This document shows, in pieces, positions 38,211-47,043 of a stretch of DNA of 64,000 nucleotides. The stretch's first letter is position 1. Every line of letters begins with the position of its first letter. Under the pieces are notes generated by a model that did not search any database, was not told the DNA's origin, and saw only the letters and a program-made list of their open reading frames with translations. The position numbers and the translations under genes are program-made. Where the stretch lies: positions 21,364-85,363 of the forward strand of contig NZ_LXTT01000117.1 of assembly GCF_001683915.1 (NCBI RefSeq). The letters run 5' to 3'. Origin of the DNA: Allomuricauda sp. CP2A (GTDB lineage Bacteria > Bacteroidota > Bacteroidia > Flavobacteriales > Flavobacteriaceae).

Positions 38211-40394
38211 TTAGTCTTTATTGGCACTGGCCAATTTTTGTTCGCCGCCTTTAATGTTGTTCAACTGCAAATCTTTGAGCACATTCACGGCCTCTTCCAC
38301 ATAGATGTCCTTGGCCAAATCTTTGTGCCATCTGTCCCTTTTCTCGCGAAGAACGGAATCTTGGGTGAACAACTCTGTTTCATAACGAAGTGATCCAAAG
38401 GTCAACTTGGAATCATAATCCCGTAGACTCTTGAATTTTTCGGACCGCTTTTTAGCTTCACTTTCCTTCGTTACAAATGTGTCGTAGTTTAGTGAAACAA
38501 CGGTCTCATCTTGCTGTTCTTTGATCCATTGGGCGTTTTCCTCAATCAATTTGATCTGCGGATTGTTTGCCATACGTTTTTTACTATTGGCCACAGTGGT
38601 TTCAAAATCGATGTAACCATCCCAAACTTTATAATCTGCAGGTGTGATCTTGTCCCAACCCAGTGGATTTTCTTGATCACGCTCACCCAAATCGATATAA
38701 CTGTATCTGTCTGGAACAACGATGTCACTTTTTACACCTTCCAATTGGGTAGACCCGCCATTGATCCTATAGAACTTCTGGGTGGTCAATTTAATGGCTC
38801 CCAGATCGCCATGCTCATTGCTCCGGACAATGTTGTCCAGTGGAATTACATTCTGAACGGTTCCTTTACCAAAAGTTTGTTTGCTACCAATGACAACGGC
38901 TCGCTTATAATCCTGCATGGCCGCTGCCAAAATTTCAGAAGCGGATGCTGAAAGTTCATTTACCATAATGACCAAGGGGCCATCCCATTGAATGCGTTCG
39001 TCCTTGTCTTCATGGACTTCTTTTCGTTCTCCAGAAGAGCGAACCTGTACTATGGGCCCATCCTTGATGAAGAGCCCGGCCATTTCCACAACGGTTTTCA
39101 ATGAACCGCCGCCATTATCCCTAAGGTCAAGGATAATGCCTTCCACACCATCTTCTTTTAGGCGTTCCACCTCTTTGGCCACATCGGTGGCTGCATTTCG
39201 TTCTGTATAATCTTCAAAATCCACATAGAATTTGGGAAGATTGATGATCCCATATTCGTGGTCATCACTTTTAATGGTTGCGGATTTTGCGTAGGATTCT
39301 TCCAACTCAACCACATCGCGGGTAATGGAAACCTTTTCAATGGTGCCATCAACTTTTCTAACGGTGAGATCTACAACAGTACCTTTGGGCCCTTTGATGA
39401 GCTTAATGGCATCATCAAGGCGCATTCCTACAATATCAATGGGTTCCTCTCCTTCTTGTCCTACTTTTAAAATTTCGTCGCCCACTTCCAAGCTTTGGTC
39501 TCTCCAAACGGGTCCACCGGAAATAATTTCCACGATTTTGGCACCTTCGGGTCTTTTTTGCAAGCGGGCACCGATGCCTTCAAACTTACCGGACATGCCA
39601 ATATCAAATCGTTCTTTTTCCTCTGGTGCGAAATAAAAGGTGTGGGGGTCAAATTCATCCACAATGGTGTTGATGTACTGCACAAACCAATCCTTGCGCT
39701 CCAAATCGTCAATAAAGTCGAAATATTCGTCCAAGTTTTCCTTGACATTCTCGCGGGATTCTTCCTCGGTCAATGTTTTATCCACATCATTGGGTATTGC
39801 ATCAAACAAATAAGTCTGTCCTTCACCAGCATCCTCTTTTATCATTGGTTCAGTTGCATCGGAAATCTTGTTTTCCACTTTGTTCCCAAAGATTGCCAGG
39901 GCATTGTACTTCAATTGTTTTCTCCAACGCTCCTTAAGTTGTTTCCTGTTTGCGGCAAATTCTTGCTCGCTATAATCAATGTCTATGGTTTCATCCAATG
40001 TATAGTCAAAAGGTTCGGAAAGCACTTCTTTGTAAATTTCCTTGGCCTCGTTCATACGCAACATTAAACGTTGGTACACAATATTGAAAAATGTGATTTC
40101 GGTATTCTTGATCTCATCATCGATCATGAACCGATACTTTTCAAATTCCCGAACATCGCTTTCCAGAAAATAGCGTTTGGTAGGATCTAGAATGTCGATA
40201 AAATCATCAAAAACACTGGAACTAAAAGTATCATCCAAAGCTTTTGGCTCATAATGTCCCCGTTCCAGGACATACGTAATCAGGTCCAGCAACAGTTTAT
40301 CCTTGTCGTCATTATCAAAAGACTTGTTTGTGAAACTGCAGGAGGCTACTGCAACAAGAATTACCAGAAGTGCCAAAATAAAATTCTTCTTCAT
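38211..40394 (-). CDS. prc: Tail-specific periplasmic protease Prc/Tsp
   Basis: 727 residues. The N-terminus is MKKNFILALLVILVAVASCS, a lipoprotein-type signal with Cys at residue 19. A helical N-domain is followed by a PDZ domain (GIGARLQKRPEGAKIVEIIS), the S41 peptidase core and a DUF3340-type C-terminal region. The catalytic pair should be S484 (in SASASE, 482-487) and K510 (QTFGKGTVQ), by alignment with E. coli Tsp S430/K455. It degrades periplasmic proteins from the C-terminus. It is divergent from surE across a 200-bp gap with no evident feature. Confidence 0.94.
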   Translation of the reverse strand: MKKNFILALLVILVAVASCSFTNKSFDNDDKDKLLLDLITYVLERGHYEPKALDDTFSSSVFDDFIDILDPTKRYFLESDVREFEKYRFMIDDEIKNTEITFFNIVYQRLMLRMNEAKEIYKEVLSEPFDYTLDETIDIDYSEQEFAANRKQLKERWRKQLKYNALAIFGNKVENKISDATEPMIKEDAGEGQTYLFDAIPNDVDKTLTEEESRENVKENLDEYFDFIDDLERKDWFVQYINTIVDEFDPHTFYFAPEEKERFDIGMSGKFEGIGARLQKRPEGAKIVEIISGGPVWRDQSLEVGDEILKVGQEGEEPIDIVGMRLDDAIKLIKGPKGTVVDLTVRKVDGTIEKVSITRDVVELEESYAKSATIKSDDHEYGIINLPKFYVDFEDYTERNAATDVAKEVERLKEDGVEGIILDLRDNGGGSLKTVVEMAGLFIKDGPIVQVRSSGERKEVHEDKDERIQWDGPLVIMVNELSASASEILAAAMQDYKRAVVIGSKQTFGKGTVQNVIPLDNIVRSNEHGDLGAIKLTTQKFYRINGGSTQLEGVKSDIVVPDRYSYIDLGERDQENPLGWDKITPADYKVWDGYIDFETTVANSKKRMANNPQIKLIEENAQWIKEQQDETVVSLNYDTFVTKESEAKKRSEKFKSLRDYDSKLTFGSLRYETELFTQDSVLREKRDRWHKDLAKDIYVEEAVNVLKDLQLNNIKGGEQKLASANKD

Positions 40395-40594
40395 AAATCT
40401 ATTTTTTTCGGAGTGATGGAATCTGATTTTTTCATCAAGTTTTCATCCCCTTATCCGTCATTTCTATTCGTATGAATTCCCTAAGATACTGAAAAAACCA
40501 TGCCAGTTCGGGCATTGTCATTTAATTTTTTGTTAAACAGTCAGGACTCCATATCCTTATGAAAAACGTATTTTTATGCCATTAATTATCCAAA

Positions 40595-41377
40595 ATGAAA
40601 AAACCACTCATTCTGGTCACCAATGATGATGGAATTACAGCCCCAGGGCTGCGGGCATTGATACGCACCATGAAACAATTGGGCGAGGTGGTGGTTGTGG
40701 CCCCGGACAGTCCCCAATCCGGTATGGGACACGCCATAACTGTAGACAGCACCCTGTTTTCCAAAAAGGTGGTGGTGGACCATAAAGAGGGCGCCCCTAG
40801 CGAGTATAGTTGTAGCGGAACCCCCGCAGATTGCGTAAAATTGGCGCTTCGGGTACTGTTGGACCGTACTCCGGATATTTGTGTGAGCGGTATCAACCAC
40901 GGCTCCAATTCGTCCATAAATGTAATTTATTCGGGCACCATGAGTGCTGCCATTGAGGCAGGTATTGAGGGAATCCCCGCCATTGGGTTTTCATTGTGCG
41001 ATTATTCTTGGAATGCCAATTTTGAACCTTCCCTGGAAGCCATCAAAAAAATAGTCGCTGAAGCCTTGGCCAACGGAATTCCCAAGGGAACCGTGCTCAA
41101 TGTGAACATTCCCAAAACCGAAGGTGCCCCACCAAAAGGCATAAAGGTCTGTAGACAGGCGAGGGGCAATTGGAAAGAGAAATTTGATGAACGGACCAGC
41201 CCCTCGGGCAAGGATTATTACTGGCTGACCGGTGAATTTGAACTGCTGGACAAGGGAGAGGATACCGATGAATGGGCTCTGGCACAAGGCTATATATCGG
41301 TGGTACCCACTCAATTTGACCTTACGGCACATCACGCCATCCCACAAATAAACAACTGGAACTTAAATGAACACTAA
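40595..41377 (+). CDS. surE: 5'/3'-nucleotidase SurE
   Basis: 260 residues. The start LILVTNDDGITAPGLRAL holds the metal-binding DD, and SGINHGSNSSINVIYSGTMS the remaining metal and phosphate contacts. SurE dephosphorylates nucleoside monophosphates. It overlaps the following small membrane protein gene by 11 bp. Confidence 0.96.
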   Translation: MKKPLILVTNDDGITAPGLRALIRTMKQLGEVVVVAPDSPQSGMGHAITVDSTLFSKKVVVDHKEGAPSEYSCSGTPADCVKLALRVLLDRTPDICVSGINHGSNSSINVIYSGTMSAAIEAGIEGIPAIGFSLCDYSWNANFEPSLEAIKKIVAEALANGIPKGTVLNVNIPKTEGAPPKGIKVCRQARGNWKEKFDERTSPSGKDYYWLTGEFELLDKGEDTDEWALAQGYISVVPTQFDLTAHHAIPQINNWNLNEH

Positions 41378-41654
41378 AAAAGAAATTTTAATCGGTTTTG
41401 CCGTAGGAATCATTGCCAATGTCTTTGGAACGCTAATCTATATTTTGTTGTTTTCCGATTTAAGTATCGTGGAAACCTTCAATGCCGCTATGGGTCAGGG
41501 ACATATGGGCAGCTTATTGGCATTGGGGGCCATATTGAATTTGGTGGCCTTTTTTGGGTTTCTTCGGATTAAAAGGGACCATAGAGCCAGAGGAGTCATG
41601 ATTGCCACTTTGGTCACCGCATTGGTTATTTTGTTTTATAAAGTGTTTGCTTAA
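41367..41654 (+). CDS. Small membrane protein between surE and lpxB, unknown function
   Basis: 95 residues with three predicted helices: about 8-30 (IGFAVGIIANVFGTLIYILL), 48-65 (LLALGAILNLVAFFGFL) and 75-94 (GVMIATLVTALVILFYKVFA). Positive residues (MNTKKE, RIKRDHRARG) mark cytoplasmic ends. The start overlaps surE by 11 bp, so translation is probably coupled. I do not recognise a family. Confidence 0.75.
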   Translation: MNTKKEILIGFAVGIIANVFGTLIYILLFSDLSIVETFNAAMGQGHMGSLLALGAILNLVAFFGFLRIKRDHRARGVMIATLVTALVILFYKVFA

Positions 41655-41715
41655 ATAAGTACTAGCCCAAACTCAAAATGCAAGTGCAAAAAAGCATTCC
41701 AAATGAAACTTGACA

Positions 41716-41749
41716 TTGAGTTTGAACTTGAAACTTGAACTTGAACTTT
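41716..41749 (+). repeat. TTGAAC-type short tandem repeat just upstream of lpxB
   Basis: The 34 bp before the lpxB start consist of imperfect 6-7-bp units (TTGAGT, TTGAAC, TTGAAAC, TTGAAC, TTGAAC). They end 4 bp before the ATG, within the probable ribosome-binding region. Confidence 0.6.
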
Positions 41750-41753
41750 CTAC

Positions 41754-42866
41754 ATGAAGTACTACATCATCGCTGGCGAAGCTTCAGGGGACCTGCACGG
41801 TTCCAACCTCATCAAGGGTCTTAAAAAAGAGGACCCCTCTGCTGAAATACGGTGTTGGGGCGGCGACCTGATGCAACAAGCAGGCGGGCAGTTGGCCAAG
41901 CATTACAAGGATATGGCCTTTATGGGATTTTTGGAAGTGGTCATGAACATTCCAACCATCTTCAAGAACATTGCTTTTTGCAAGGAGGATATTAAAAAGT
42001 TCAATCCCGATGTGGTCATTTTCATTGATTTTTCTGGTTTCAATCTTCGGATTGCCAAATGGGCCAAGAAAAATGGATTCAAGACCAACTATTACATTTC
42101 TCCCCAAATTTGGGCATCAAGGGAAGGCCGAATCAAAAAAATAAAGCGGGATATTGATGCCATGTACGTCATCCTCCCCTTTGAAAAAGAATTTTACGAA
42201 AAAAAGCATGGCTACCCGGTTCAATTTGTGGGACACCCGCTTATCGATGCCATTGAAAATACCCCAATTGTTGATGAGGCCACTTTTAGAAAGGAAAATG
42301 GTTTGGATGCCGAAAAACCCATCATTGCATTGCTTCCCGGAAGTCGAAGGCAAGAGGTCCAAAAAATGTTGGATGTAATGCTCTCCATCAAAGGGGATTT
42401 TCCGGACTATCAATTTGTCATCGCGGGAGCACCCAGTCTCCCCGATGAATTCTATTCACCTTTTTTAAAAGGTAACAAAGTGGGTTACATTTCCAACAAA
42501 ACCTACTCGCTTTTGAAGCACTCACATGCGGCATTGGTGACCAGCGGAACGGCCACTTTGGAGACAGCCCTTTTTGAAATCCCTCAAGTAGTATGCTATA
42601 AAGGCAATTGGATTTCCTACCAAATCGCCAAGCGAATCATTACCCTTGATTTTATTTCCCTCGTAAATCTTATTATGGAAAAAGAAGTTATCAAGGAGCT
42701 GATTCAGAATGAATTAACATCAAAAAATCTTAAGAAAGAGCTTTCTAAAATTGTTGCTGGCAAGGAGCGCGAACGCATTTTGGAAGACTACAAAATCCTA
42801 AAAGAAAAATTGGGTGGAAAGGGCGCCAGTCAATTGGCGGCCCAATTTATCGTTGAAAATGCTTAG
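41754..42866 (+). CDS. lpxB: Lipid-A-disaccharide synthase
   Basis: 370 residues. The GT19 signature opens the protein (YYIIAGEASGDLHGSNLIKG) and continues with FIDFSGFNLRIAK, YISPQIWASREGR, LPGSRRQEVQ and VTSGTATLETAL. It joins UDP-2,3-diacylglucosamine and lipid X in lipid A synthesis. The following NlpC/P60 lipoprotein gene starts 34 bp later, suggesting an operon with it and comEC. Confidence 0.96.
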   Translation: MKYYIIAGEASGDLHGSNLIKGLKKEDPSAEIRCWGGDLMQQAGGQLAKHYKDMAFMGFLEVVMNIPTIFKNIAFCKEDIKKFNPDVVIFIDFSGFNLRIAKWAKKNGFKTNYYISPQIWASREGRIKKIKRDIDAMYVILPFEKEFYEKKHGYPVQFVGHPLIDAIENTPIVDEATFRKENGLDAEKPIIALLPGSRRQEVQKMLDVMLSIKGDFPDYQFVIAGAPSLPDEFYSPFLKGNKVGYISNKTYSLLKHSHAALVTSGTATLETALFEIPQVVCYKGNWISYQIAKRIITLDFISLVNLIMEKEVIKELIQNELTSKNLKKELSKIVAGKERERILEDYKILKEKLGGKGASQLAAQFIVENA

Positions 42867-42900
42867 ATTTAGCGTCCAAGAAAGTAATACTATTTCTTGG

Positions 42901-43443
42901 ATGTTACGTAAAACCATTTTCTTACTACTTTTTCTTGCCGTGGTTGCCTGCGGTCCGGGCAAGAGAAAACGAACCTACAGCAAGACCCGAACCGTTACGG
43001 TAGAGGGGTCAACCGAAGACACATCCCCCCGAAAATCCAGAAAAGAAGAAAAGCTGAACGCCAAGGCCGAAGCCATTATTTCCACCGCTATGGGCTTTTC
43101 TGGGACACGTTACAAATACGGGGGCACCACCAAAAAAGGTATGGATTGTTCTGGATTGGTCTATGTTTCCCTACGGGAAAACGACATTCTTTTCCCCAGG
43201 GTTTCCTATCAGATGGCCCAAGAAGGCCAACGAATCCAGGTGGATGAAGTACAAAAAGGAGACCTTCTTTATTTTAAGACCAGTAAGCGCGGAAAGCGCG
43301 TCAACCATGTTGGGCTGGTCGTGGAAGTGGAAGGGGACGACATTAAATTTATACATGCCACAACCTCCAGGGGCGTTTTGGTATCCTCGTTACGGGAAGG
43401 ATATTGGAACTATGCCTTTGTGAAGGCCATGCGTATCCTTTAG
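42901..43443 (+). CDS. NlpC/P60 (C40) cell-wall peptidase lipoprotein
   Basis: 180 residues from the ATG at 42901 (MLRKTIFLLLFLAVVACGPG), chosen because it places a lipoprotein signal at the start; longer frames overlap lpxB. A basic linker (KRKRTYSKTRT) leads to the C40 domain with the catalytic Cys in MDCSGLVYVS, His in VNHVGLVVE and the third polar residue in FIHATTSRGV. It should cleave within peptidoglycan stem peptides at the cell envelope. It touches comEC (stop TAG overlaps the GTG start). Confidence 0.9.
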   Translation: MLRKTIFLLLFLAVVACGPGKRKRTYSKTRTVTVEGSTEDTSPRKSRKEEKLNAKAEAIISTAMGFSGTRYKYGGTTKKGMDCSGLVYVSLRENDILFPRVSYQMAQEGQRIQVDEVQKGDLLYFKTSKRGKRVNHVGLVVEVEGDDIKFIHATTSRGVLVSSLREGYWNYAFVKAMRIL

Positions 43444-45461
43444 TGCGTTTATTCAACTTTGTGTCCATCAAGCTCTGCTTGTGCTTGATCGTGGGCATTG
43501 TTCTGGGTTTTTATTTTGGGGTCGCTCCGCTTTTCCCGTTGCTGGCGATGCTCCTGTTTTTCCCAATTTTGTTTTGGCTGCACAAATGGCAGTCCCGAGA
43601 AGGTTTTCCCTATTTTGAAATCACAACTGCCTTGATCACCATTTCGTTGGGAATGTATGTTGTTGCCATGGCAATGGCCACAAACTTGGAAAATCATTAT
43701 TCACAACATGATTTTGAGAAAGAAAGGGTATGGCACCTAAAGGTGCGGGAGGTTTTAAAGCCGAATCCTTTTTCGCAACGCTATGTTACGAAAGTGCTCT
43801 CTTGGGATGAGGAAAACGTCATTGGAAAACTACTTTTGAGTCTTCCTGTTGATTCCATCGGTTCAAAATTAAGGGTAGATGACGAAATTCATGTGCTTTC
43901 CACGGCCGAAGCTATCCGGCCTCCCCTGAACCCACATCAATTTGATTACAAGGATTATTTAAGAAAGCAGGCGATTTATCACCAGATCAGGACGACACAA
44001 AATGCTGTTATACTAGATAGTAATCCCTCACATACCCTTTTGGGATTGGCTTCAAATGCTCGGGAACATATCATTTCAAAATTGAAAAAAGAACGGTTTG
44101 GCGTGGAGGAACTCAGTGTGATTCAGGCTTTGTTGCTGGGCCAACGTGATGATATTTCCGAAAGCACCTATACCGATTATAAAAATGCGGGGGCTGTCCA
44201 TATCCTCGCCGTATCTGGACTTCATGTGGGTATTTTGCTCTTGCTCTTGCAATTTCTATTGTCTCCGTTGGAACGTTTCCCGAAGGGAAAAACCCTAAAA
44301 CTTTTGCTCGTGGTGCTCTTGCTTTGGAGCTATGCTTTTGTAGCGGGATTGTCGCCATCCATTGTTCGGGCGGTGACCATGTTCTCCTTTTTGGCCTATG
44401 CCATGCATTTGAACCGACCCACCAATTCGTTCAACATTATTGCCCTTTCCATGCTATTTATTCTTTTGATACAGCCTTTGTTTTTATTTCAGGTTGGGTT
44501 TCAGATGAGCTATGCCGCGGTATTTGCCATTGTTTGGGTCTATCCGAAACTGCAACGGTTTTGGTTTCCTGAAAATGTCATCGTCCGAAAGGTATGGCAG
44601 TTGCTGTCTGTGAGCGTGGCTGCTCAGTTGGGGGTTCTGCCCATCAGCTTGTTTTATTTTCATCAATTTCCTGCCTTGTTCTTTGTGTCCAATCTTTTGA
44701 TCATCCCTTTTTTGGGATTGATTTTGGGCATGGGCATTCTCATTATTGCCTTATCACTCCTGAACCAGCTTCCCGCATTTTTGGTTGAAGGGTATAATTG
44801 GGTCATTAAAATGATGAACTCCATTGTAAACTGGGTGGCCCGGAAAGAAGGGTTCATCATCAAGGACATTCCTTTTGATTCGGTTCAACTGGTTTTGGGG
44901 TATCTGACGATTATTTTTTTGGTGGTGTTTCTATCCAGGCCGAAGCGGAAAACTGCTTTGCTACTTTTTGGGGGAATCCTAACGCTTCAAGCTTGGGGCA
45001 TTTGGAACCAATTTGAACTCAAGCATAAGGAAAGCCTCATCTTGGTCCACAAATCCCAGAATACGATTTTGTTGCATCAAACAGGAGATATTTTGCAGAT
45101 ATATACTCAAGACACTTTAAATGTAGACCGGATTGTGAATGACTATTCCGTTGCGGAACGCATTCAACAGCTATCCAAAAACCAACTTCAGAACAGTTAT
45201 TTTCTCAATCAAAAGAAATTGTATGTGATGGACAGCTTCGGTCTATATCCCATAAACAAAGATTTGGATTTCCTCCTGCTCACCCAGTCACCAAAAATCA
45301 ATTTGGAACGGCTGCTGGATTCCATCCAACCCAAAATGGTATTGGCCGATGGAAGCAATTACAGAAGTTATGCCATCCGTTGGGAAAAGACCTGTGCCCA
45401 AAAAGAAATCCCTTTCCACTATACCGGTGAAAAGGGATATTTCAGTTTTAATTTAGAGTAG
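43443..45461 (+). CDS. comEC: ComEC/Rec2-type competence channel protein
   Basis: 672 residues from a GTG at 43443 (RLFNFVSIKLCL follows), overlapping the preceding stop by one base; a TTG 13 codons upstream also opens the frame. The DUF4131 domain is at the N-terminus. The Competence-domain helices include VHILAVSGLHVGILLLLLQF and FVAGLSPSIVRAVTMF. The C-terminal 150 residues keep the outline of the metallo-beta-lactamase-like domain, but I find no HxHxDH. ComEC carries single-stranded DNA across the inner membrane during transformation. It is convergent with the peptide transporter, one base apart. Confidence 0.9.
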   Translation: MRLFNFVSIKLCLCLIVGIVLGFYFGVAPLFPLLAMLLFFPILFWLHKWQSREGFPYFEITTALITISLGMYVVAMAMATNLENHYSQHDFEKERVWHLKVREVLKPNPFSQRYVTKVLSWDEENVIGKLLLSLPVDSIGSKLRVDDEIHVLSTAEAIRPPLNPHQFDYKDYLRKQAIYHQIRTTQNAVILDSNPSHTLLGLASNAREHIISKLKKERFGVEELSVIQALLLGQRDDISESTYTDYKNAGAVHILAVSGLHVGILLLLLQFLLSPLERFPKGKTLKLLLVVLLLWSYAFVAGLSPSIVRAVTMFSFLAYAMHLNRPTNSFNIIALSMLFILLIQPLFLFQVGFQMSYAAVFAIVWVYPKLQRFWFPENVIVRKVWQLLSVSVAAQLGVLPISLFYFHQFPALFFVSNLLIIPFLGLILGMGILIIALSLLNQLPAFLVEGYNWVIKMMNSIVNWVARKEGFIIKDIPFDSVQLVLGYLTIIFLVVFLSRPKRKTALLLFGGILTLQAWGIWNQFELKHKESLILVHKSQNTILLHQTGDILQIYTQDTLNVDRIVNDYSVAERIQQLSKNQLQNSYFLNQKKLYVMDSFGLYPINKDLDFLLLTQSPKINLERLLDSIQPKMVLADGSNYRSYAIRWEKTCAQKEIPFHYTGEKGYFSFNLE

Positions 45462-45462
45462 T

Positions 45463-47028
45463 CTATGTATCTGCCAATTCATATCCCTCGGCTTCTTGAT
45501 CATGCACATCGACTTCTTTATCTTCCGCGCCGTGAGTCAACCTTTTTAATGGTTTTAGAAGCAACAGAACAAGTATGCCAAATGAGACTGCAAATAGGAA
45601 CAATCCGCCAAACACCTTTAATTCTCCAGCTTGCACAGAGCTCTCACCAATAACACCCGCCAACTTGTTCCCTAATCCCGTAGCAGCCCAATATACTCCC
45701 ATCATTAAAGCCATATAGCGGGCCGGGGCCAGCTTTGTGAAGAATGAAAGGGAGACTGGGGACAGGCAGAGTTCTCCCGTTGTATGGAATAGATAGGTCA
45801 AAACCAGCCAATACATGGCTGAACTCCCTTGGCTTTCGTATTGCAAAGTGGCAAATACCATATAAATAAAACCAATACCCATAATAATTACACCCACTCC
45901 CATTTTAAAAAGGGAGGTTGCTTCTTTTCCCTTCAATTTTCTTTTTGCCCAAAAATTAGCAATTGCAACGGCCAACAGTATTATAAAGCCTGCGTTTGCT
46001 CCTTGGAACCAAGCTGCCGGGACTTCCCACCCCATAAACATTCTATCGGTTTTTTCCTGTGCATAGAGATTCATAAGTCCTCCCATTTGCTCAAAACAAC
46101 CCCAGAAAACAATGACCATCAACAAGGACAACAACAAAACAATGTATCTATCCTTTTCCACTTTTCCGTTCAGGTTTTTATAAATCATCATCATCACGCC
46201 CGTGGTCAATGAAAGAAAAACATACAATATTCCATACCCCCAACTATCGGATCCCTCATAGGTAAAACCAGCATATATTGAGTATGTCAAAAGCAATACA
46301 ACAATCCCCAATTGAAGCGGTGACTTAAATAATTGTCTGAATAAATCTGCCAAACTCACATCAGTTGACTTCTCTTCGCTTGTTGGTGGGTTCCCCACAT
46401 GCACCAAAAATCTTTGTCCATAAAGATATACCAGAAGTCCCAAGAACATTCCAATGCCAGCCAACCCAAAACCATAATGCCATCCATAAGCTTGGGCAAC
46501 CAGACCCACGGATAATGAAGCCGTAAATGATCCAAGGTTAATTCCCACATAAAAAATACTGAACCCCTTATCTCTCCTGATGTCATTTTGTCGGTAGAGC
46601 CCTCCCACCATTGTGGAAATATTAGGTTTCAACATACCAACACCTGAAATAACAAAGCCCAATCCTGTATAATATGCCCAGAGATCATCTATGGCCAAAA
46701 CTGTATGACCTATGGTAAGTAATATAGCACCAATAGTAACTGCTTTTTTTTGTCCCAGATATCTATCCGCCAAAAAGCCTCCTGGAACACTCATCACATA
46801 GACCAACATGGTATACCATCCATAAAGGGCCAAAGCTTCAGTTATTGTCCATCCTAGCCCGCTCTGTGGGTTATTCTCCAAAGTTTCTGCCGTCATGTAG
46901 AGTGTGAGCAAGGCTCTCATGCCATAGTAAGAAAAACGTTCCCACATTTCGGTAAAGAAAAGGACATACAATCCTACTGGATGTCCAAATAATTCTTTCT
47001 TGTGTACTGGCTTAGCTATTTCAGACAT
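45463..47028 (-). CDS. Proton-dependent oligopeptide transporter (POT/PTR2 family)
   Basis: 521 residues with about 14 helices. The family signature ExxERFxYYG is present (FFTEMWERFSYYGMRALLTL), with the second signature near GFSIFYVGINLGSF. It imports di- and tripeptides with protons. The dipeptidyl peptidase gene lies upstream on the same strand (15-bp gap), so secreted dipeptide release and uptake are probably co-expressed. Confidence 0.95.
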   Translation of the reverse strand: MSEIAKPVHKKELFGHPVGLYVLFFTEMWERFSYYGMRALLTLYMTAETLENNPQSGLGWTITEALALYGWYTMLVYVMSVPGGFLADRYLGQKKAVTIGAILLTIGHTVLAIDDLWAYYTGLGFVISGVGMLKPNISTMVGGLYRQNDIRRDKGFSIFYVGINLGSFTASLSVGLVAQAYGWHYGFGLAGIGMFLGLLVYLYGQRFLVHVGNPPTSEEKSTDVSLADLFRQLFKSPLQLGIVVLLLTYSIYAGFTYEGSDSWGYGILYVFLSLTTGVMMMIYKNLNGKVEKDRYIVLLLSLLMVIVFWGCFEQMGGLMNLYAQEKTDRMFMGWEVPAAWFQGANAGFIILLAVAIANFWAKRKLKGKEATSLFKMGVGVIIMGIGFIYMVFATLQYESQGSSAMYWLVLTYLFHTTGELCLSPVSLSFFTKLAPARYMALMMGVYWAATGLGNKLAGVIGESSVQAGELKVFGGLFLFAVSFGILVLLLLKPLKRLTHGAEDKEVDVHDQEAEGYELADT

Positions 47029-47043
47029 ATATCTTTTGTTTGG

